From Pseudomonas sp. 8O (GTDB lineage Bacteria; Pseudomonadota; Gammaproteobacteria; Pseudomonadales; Pseudomonadaceae), in contig NZ_LR733265.1 of NCBI RefSeq assembly GCF_902506495.1, positions 436,098 through 500,097 on the forward strand: a stretch of DNA of 64,000 nucleotides, read 5' to 3'. Position 1 is the first letter of the stretch. Each line of letters starts with the position of its first letter. Of this stretch, positions 59,671 to 64,000 are shown piece after piece. The notes under the pieces are model-generated. The model saw only the letters and a list, made by a program, of their open reading frames with translations, made no database searches and was not told where the DNA came from. The position numbers and the translations under genes were made by a program.

Positions 59671-61584
59671 ATGTCCGCACGACGCACCCGCAAAGACGAC
59701 GGCAGCCAATGGACCGTAGCCGATAGCCGTAGTGTCTATGGCATTCGCCACTGGGGCGCCGGTTACTTTTCGATCAACGATGCCGGGCGTATCGAGGTGC
59801 GTCCCAACGGCCCGGACAGCCAGCCGATCGACCTCTATCAGCAAGTCGACGAGCTGCGTCAGAGCGGCCTGTCGCTGCCGCTGCTGGTGCGTTTCCCGGA
59901 CATCCTGCAAGACCGCGTGCGCCGCTTGACCGGAGCCTTCGATGCCAGCATCGAGCGCCTGGAATACCAGAGCCGCTACACCGCGCTGTACCCGATCAAG
60001 GTCAACCAGCAGGAGGCGGTGATCGAGAACATCATCGCCACGCAGAACGTCTCCATCGGCCTCGAGGCTGGTTCCAAGCCCGAGCTGCTGGCGGTGCTGG
60101 CGCTGGCACCGAAGGGCGGCACCATCGTCTGCAACGGTTACAAGGACCGCGAATTCATTCGCCTGGCGCTGATGGGGCAGAAGCTCGGCCACAACGTATT
60201 CATCGTCATCGAGAAGGAGTCGGAAGTCGCCCTGGTGATCGAGGAGGCGGCTGAACTCAAGGTCGCGCCGCAGATCGGCCTGCGCGTGCGTCTGTCCTCG
60301 CTGGCGTCGAGCAAGTGGGCCGACACCGGCGGAGAGAAGTCCAAGTTCGGTCTGTCCGCTGCGCAGATCCTTCAGGTGGTCGAGCGCTTCCGCGCGGCCG
60401 GGCTGGATCAGGGCATTCGCCTGCTGCACTTTCACATGGGCTCGCAGATCGCCAACATCGCCGACTACCGCAAGGGCTTCCGCGAGGCCATCCGCTACTA
60501 CGGAGAGCTGCGTGCCATGGGTCTGCCGGTCGATCACATCGACGTCGGCGGTGGCCTCGGCGTGGACTACGACGGTACTCACTCGCGTAACGCCAGCTCG
60601 ATCAACTACGACATGCAGGACTACGCCGATGCCGTGGTCGACATGCTCAAGGAATTCTGCGACCGCCAGGAAATCCCCCATCCGCACATCTTCTCCGAGA
60701 GTGGCCGGGCGATGACCGCGCACCATGCCGTGCTGCTGGTGCAGGTCACCGACGTCGAGCGGCACAACGACAAGGTGCCGGAGATCGATGCCAGCGCCGA
60801 ACAGCCGGAAGTGCTGCAAGTGCTGATCGAGCTGCTGGAAGACAGCGACCCGGAAATGGTCGCCGAAACCTACTGGCGCGCCACCCACTACATCGAGGAA
60901 GTGGCTGCGCAGTATTCGGCCGGCAAGCTGAGCCTGGCGCAGAAGGCACTGGCCGAGCAGTGCTACTTCGCCATCTGCCGTCGTCTGCACAACCAGCTCA
61001 AGGCGCGTCAGCGTTCGCACCGTGCGGTGCTGGACGAACTCAACGACAAGCTCGCCGACAAGTACATCTGCAACTTCTCGGTGTTCCAGAGCCTTCCGGA
61101 CACCTGGGCCATCGGCCAGATCCTGCCGATCCTGCCGCTGTCGCGTCTGGATGAGGAGCCGTTGCGCCGCGCGGTGCTGCAGGACCTGACCTGCGACTCC
61201 GACGGCAAGATCCGCCAGTACGTCGACGAGCAGTCCATCGAGACCAGTCTGCCGGTGCACGAGATTCGTGAAGGTGAGGATTATGTGCTGGGCATCTTCC
61301 TGGTCGGCGCCTATCAGGAAATCCTCGGCGACATGCACAACCTGTTTGGTGATACCGACTCGGTGAACATCTATCAGGGCGCCGATGGCAGCGTGGTGCA
61401 CGCCGGCATCGAGACGCACGACACCATCGAAGATATGCTGCGCTACGTGCACCTGTCGCCTGAAGAGCTGATGACCCACTACCGCGACAAGGTGGCCAGC
61501 GCCAAGATCAGCGCCCGTGAGCGTACGCAGTTCCTTGATGCCTTGCGTCTGGGCCTGACCCGCTCGTCCTACCTGGCCTCGTAG
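59671..61584 (+). CDS. speA: Biosynthetic arginine decarboxylase
   Basis: 637 residues, full length. It makes agmatine from arginine, the first step to putrescine. The PLP lysine is K110 in [17 protein letters not shown]. Other landmarks: [44 protein letters not shown] and a late [12 protein letters not shown] with the substrate-binding cysteine. The gap before it has two TTTCTAAACT direct repeats (about 59558 and 59619). The PAO1 order SUI1-speA is kept. Confidence 0.96.
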   Translation: MSARRTRKDDGSQWTVADSRSVYGIRHWGAGYFSINDAGRIEVRPNGPDSQPIDLYQQVDELRQSGLSLPLLVRFPDILQDRVRRLTGAFDASIERLEYQSRYTALYPIKVNQQEAVIENIIATQNVSIGLEAGSKPELLAVLALAPKGGTIVCNGYKDREFIRLALMGQKLGHNVFIVIEKESEVALVIEEAAELKVAPQIGLRVRLSSLASSKWADTGGEKSKFGLSAAQILQVVERFRAAGLDQGIRLLHFHMGSQIANIADYRKGFREAIRYYGELRAMGLPVDHIDVGGGLGVDYDGTHSRNASSINYDMQDYADAVVDMLKEFCDRQEIPHPHIFSESGRAMTAHHAVLLVQVTDVERHNDKVPEIDASAEQPEVLQVLIELLEDSDPEMVAETYWRATHYIEEVAAQYSAGKLSLAQKALAEQCYFAICRRLHNQLKARQRSHRAVLDELNDKLADKYICNFSVFQSLPDTWAIGQILPILPLSRLDEEPLRRAVLQDLTCDSDGKIRQYVDEQSIETSLPVHEIREGEDYVLGIFLVGAYQEILGDMHNLFGDTDSVNIYQGADGSVVHAGIETHDTIEDMLRYVHLSPEELMTHYRDKVASAKISARERTQFLDALRLGLTRSSYLAS

Positions 61585-61602
61585 CCGCCTGCGGCAACTC
61601 CG

Positions 61603-61668
61603 GTAGCCCGGATGCAATCCGGGGATGGTGCAACGTCGGGTATCGTTCCCGGACTGCATCCGGGCTAC
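61603..61668. repeat. GTAGCCCGGAT-family inverted repeat after speA
   Basis: GTAGCCCGGATGCAATCCGGG at 61603 and a partner ending GCATCCGGGCTAC at 61668. It starts 18 bp after the speA stop codon and may act as its terminator or 3' stabiliser. Confidence 0.85.
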
Positions 61669-61695
61669 GGTCCTACCAGGCTTCCTGAGGCCCTT

Positions 61696-61738
61696 GGTGC
61701 GCACGGCACACCCTACTGTAGGGTGCGCCGTGCGCACC
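61696..61738. repeat. GTAGGGTGCGC-family inverted repeat, nearly loopless
   Basis: GGTGCGCACGGCACACCCTAC (61696-61716) and GTAGGGTGCGCCGTGCGCACC (61718-61738) are inverted copies with one mismatch and a single base between them, in the speA/DUF2214 convergent gap. Confidence 0.88.
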
Positions 61739-61749
61739 GCGCCGAGGAT

Positions 61750-62205
61750 TCAGCCGATCATCCCGTAGCCACGCGCCATCAGCGCGGCCAGCAGCGGGAT
61801 CGCCAGCAACAGCAGCAGCTCGATACGGATGCTCCAGGTCACCAGGGCGACCTGCCGGGCGCTCGGCTCGGGCACCTGGCCGGCCTTCACGGTTTTGCGC
61901 CACTTGATGAACACCACCGTGGGCAGGATCGACAGCAGGCCAACCAGGACGAAAAGCCCCACCTTGGCATGAAACAGGCTGTTGCCCATGTAGTAGGCGG
62001 CGCCCTTGCCGAACCACAGCACGCGGGCGACACCGGTGGCCAGCACCAGGCCGGCGCAGATGCCGTAGGCCATGTCGGTGATCATCAGGCTGCGCGCACG
62101 GCGCAGATCCAGCGGCGCCTTGAACTGCACGTGTTCGACGCTGAGCAGAGCGAACAGCGCGAAGATTGACAGGTAGTGCAGGTAAGCGACGAACGCGGCA
62201 GCCAT
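61750..62205 (-). CDS. DUF2214 family membrane protein
   Basis: 151 residues, four predicted helices. It starts MAAAFVAYLHYLSIFALFALLSVEHVQFKA, with the histidine-containing first helix typical of DUF2214, then MITDMAYGICAGLVLATGVARVLWFGKGAAYY. A good AAGGAAG site precedes the ATG. The conserved histidines recall haem-binding membrane proteins, but no function is known. It is convergent with speA. Confidence 0.85.
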   Translation of the reverse strand: MAAAFVAYLHYLSIFALFALLSVEHVQFKAPLDLRRARSLMITDMAYGICAGLVLATGVARVLWFGKGAAYYMGNSLFHAKVGLFVLVGLLSILPTVVFIKWRKTVKAGQVPEPSARQVALVTWSIRIELLLLLAIPLLAALMARGYGMIG

Positions 62206-62296
62206 GATTGCTTCCTTTCAGTGCGAGCTTGGGATGATTTCACTGCGGTTGTGGCCGCCGTGCTCCAGGCGATCGAGTGCCCGCTGGCGTTCGGTT

Positions 62297-63685
62297 TCAT
62301 TGGCGGGTAGCGGGGCGCTGAGTATGGGCGATCTCTCCTGATGCTGGGGAAGGGAACCACAGGTCGCGACGGCTCAGTTGCCAAGCATAGCCAGCCAGTA
62401 CCAGACTGCGCAGCCCCATGAAGGCCAGGAATGCCAACCACAATCCGTGATTGCCCAGGCTTTGCAGCCACCAGGCCAGCGGCAACGCCAAGGCCAGGGC
62501 GATGAGCATGGCGTCGCGCATTTCCCGGGCGCGGGTAGCACCGATGAACAGGCCGTCAAGCAGGTAACTCCACACTGCCAGCAGCGGCAGCATCGCCAGA
62601 TACGGCAAGAAGTTCAGGGCCAGTTCGCGCACTTCGGCGATATCTGTGAGCATGCCGACGAACCAGTGCCCGCCGAGCAGGAAGAACAGGGCGAAGCCGG
62701 CGCTGGCCAGCAGCGACCAGGCACCGGCTACCAGTAGCGAACGGCGCAGCGCAGCGCGATCATGCGCGCCCAAGGCGTGGCCGCACAGGGCTTCAACGGC
62801 ATGCGCCAGGCCGTCGAGGGCATAGGCGGTCAGCGTCAGACCGTTGAGCAACAGTGCATTGGCAGCCACTGTGGCATCGCCAAGGCGTGTGCCTTTCACG
62901 GTGATCAGGAAGAACACCAGTTGCAGCGCCAGGGTACGGATGAAGATGTCACGGTTGACTGCCAGCAGCGGGCGCCAGTTGCTCCAGCGTTTCAACGCGC
63001 TGCTGTCGAGGCGGCCCGGATAGCGCCCAAGCGCGCCGCGGGCCAGCCACAGGCCGAGCAGGGCGCCACTCCATTCGGCGATCACCGATGCCCAGGCCGC
63101 ACCGGCCACGCCCCATTCGAGACCGAGCACGAACAGCAGGTCGAGCGCCACGTTGATCAGGTTGGCCGTCAGCAGGATCGCCAGCGGGCCACGGGCGCTC
63201 TGCGTGCCCAGCAGCCAGCCGATCAGGGCGTAGGTCGCCAGGCTGGCGGGCAGGCCGAGCAGGCGGATCTGGAAATACTGGCGCGCCAGTTGATCCAACT
63301 CGGCCGAGGGCTGCATCAGGCTCAGCGCGGCGTTACTGAAGGGCAAAGCCAGCAGGCCCAGAAGCAAGGCCATGAACACGCCCAGCCCGAGCCCTTGCAC
63401 CAATACCTGGCGCAGTGCGCCGCCGTCCTCGCGCCCTGCCGCCTGAGCGGCGAAGCCGGTACTGCCCATGCGCAGAAAGCCCATGGCCCAGGTCAGCAGG
63501 GTGTAGAGGCTGCCGCCCACCGCCACGGCAGCCAATTGGTGGGCATGCGGCAGATGGCCAACTACGGCAGTGTCGACCAGCGCCACCATGGGCACCGACA
63601 GGTTGGAGAGAATCATCGGTGCGGCAAGGGCCCAGACCTTGCGCTGGGTCGGGGCGTGGCGCCAGGCATCGAGCAGGGCGGACAT
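62297..63685 (-). CDS. MATE-family efflux transporter (DinF-like)
   Basis: 462 residues from ATG 63685, twelve predicted helices in two similar halves. Motifs near the start: WALAAPMILSNLSVPMVALVDTAVVGHL, and MGFLRMGSTGFAAQAAGRED, both characteristic of the DinF branch of MATE proteins. It should export drugs or metabolites in exchange for sodium or protons; the substrate is unknown. The last 20 residues are hydrophilic. Confidence 0.9.
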   Translation of the reverse strand: MSALLDAWRHAPTQRKVWALAAPMILSNLSVPMVALVDTAVVGHLPHAHQLAAVAVGGSLYTLLTWAMGFLRMGSTGFAAQAAGREDGGALRQVLVQGLGLGVFMALLLGLLALPFSNAALSLMQPSAELDQLARQYFQIRLLGLPASLATYALIGWLLGTQSARGPLAILLTANLINVALDLLFVLGLEWGVAGAAWASVIAEWSGALLGLWLARGALGRYPGRLDSSALKRWSNWRPLLAVNRDIFIRTLALQLVFFLITVKGTRLGDATVAANALLLNGLTLTAYALDGLAHAVEALCGHALGAHDRAALRRSLLVAGAWSLLASAGFALFFLLGGHWFVGMLTDIAEVRELALNFLPYLAMLPLLAVWSYLLDGLFIGATRAREMRDAMLIALALALPLAWWLQSLGNHGLWLAFLAFMGLRSLVLAGYAWQLSRRDLWFPSPASGEIAHTQRPATRQ

Positions 63686-63848
63686 GGGCGGCTCCGGCAA
63701 AGCACCGATTATAGGCACAGCGCTGGCGTGGTCGCACGTCGCCTCAGGAGTGTGAGTGGCTTGGCGAATTCTTCTGCAAGGCTCGTCGTTGGCAGGGCGC
63801 CTCGGCTATAGTTGTCGGCTTCTGCGCCCCCTGATTCCGGAGCCCGCA

Positions 63849-64000
63849 ATGCCGAACAAAGGACTGCTTCTGGCCCTCGCACTCACACTGCCCCTGACCC
63901 TGCTCAGTGCCTGCGATTCTTCTGAACCCCCTGCCACGGTGACCCCCGCCGCGCCTGCCGCACAACAGCCGCAAGTGCCTGCGCCTGCGGTCGACCGCGA
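63849..64000 (+). CDS. Lipoprotein, 5' part only (window ends)
   Basis: About 50 residues are visible from the ATG at 63849. A lipoprotein signal peptide (MPNKGLLLALALTLPLTLLSACDSS) has the lipobox LSAC with cysteine at about residue 22. It is followed by a proline/alanine-rich linker. The position +2 aspartate would favour inner-membrane retention under the enterobacterial rule. The mature domain lies outside the window, so no function can be given. Confidence 0.75.
   Translation, partial: MPNKGLLLALALTLPLTLLSACDSSEPPATVTPAAPAAQQPQVPAPAVDR

Noticed and set aside
59656..61737. 693-codon open frame on the minus strand across speA
   Set aside because: Antisense shadow of speA; composition (H, D, V, L, Q) and lack of domains mark it as non-coding.

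Overview
The window is a GC-rich, densely coded chromosomal segment of a gamma-proteobacterium, almost certainly Pseudomonas sensu lato; the mendocina/alcaligenes-type lineage is my guess. The evidence is near-diagnostic gene neighbourhoods: retS-purD-purH-fis-dusB, prmA-accC-accB-aroQ-dsbD-MCP-GGDEF regulator, and DUF2333-NUDIX-SUI1-speA. As I recall it, this is the order of P. aeruginosa PAO1 around PA4839-PA4873, so the window looks like a conserved backbone with lineage-specific insertions and many small palindromic repeats. No transposase, integrase, phage gene, CRISPR array, rRNA or tRNA was found.

Layout. 1-8.9 kb: a YegD-type Hsp70 (cut by the left edge), a di-haem ferric-reductase-like flavoprotein, three small membrane proteins, three substrate-binding proteins without permeases (two are tandem paralogues), and an orphan GspF/PilC-like protein. 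9-10.9 kb: oxaloacetate decarboxylase, a DksA-type zinc finger and a glycine-zipper protein. 10.9-15.5 kb: urease genes ureD-ureA-(two acetyltransferases)-ureB-ureC; the nickel chaperones ureEFG are not in the window. 15.7-25 kb: accessory metabolism, with a TauE/SafE exporter, an SDR, a polar amino acid ABC transporter, a divergent MocR regulator, a class III aminotransferase and a class II aldolase. 25.3-37.4 kb: the urea ABC transporter urtABCDE, a GntR regulator, urea carboxylase and allophanate hydrolase. 37.7-48.5 kb: marC, the hybrid kinase retS, purD, purH, fis, dusB, a zinc-ribbon protein and prmA. 48.7-61.6 kb: accC, accB, aroQ, dsbD, a chemoreceptor, a diguanylate cyclase, DUF2333, NUDIX, SUI1 and speA. 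61.7-64 kb: a DUF2214 protein, a MATE transporter and the start of a lipoprotein.

How the genes fit together. Nitrogen from urea dominates the middle: a high-affinity importer feeds two alternative degradation routes, nickel urease and the ATP- and biotin-dependent carboxylase/allophanate hydrolase pair. The right half is housekeeping (fatty acid initiation, purine and shikimate synthesis, tRNA dihydrouridylation, ribosomal protein methylation, periplasmic disulfide reduction, polyamine synthesis) plus lifestyle regulators (RetS, chemoreceptor, c-di-GMP synthesis).

The least ordinary signals are non-coding. (1) A roughly 130-240 bp nested inverted-repeat element occurs four times. Each copy lies just after a stop codon in the same orientation relative to the upstream gene, with compensatory base changes in its stems. 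(2) The urea carboxylase start codon sits in the loop of a perfect 18 bp inverted repeat, behind a 41-codon leader frame that begins with a copy of the carboxylase's own first codons. (3) A four-hairpin block splits ureB from ureC and recurs beside urtE. (4) Several REP-like palindrome families sit in intergenic gaps, including inside operons.
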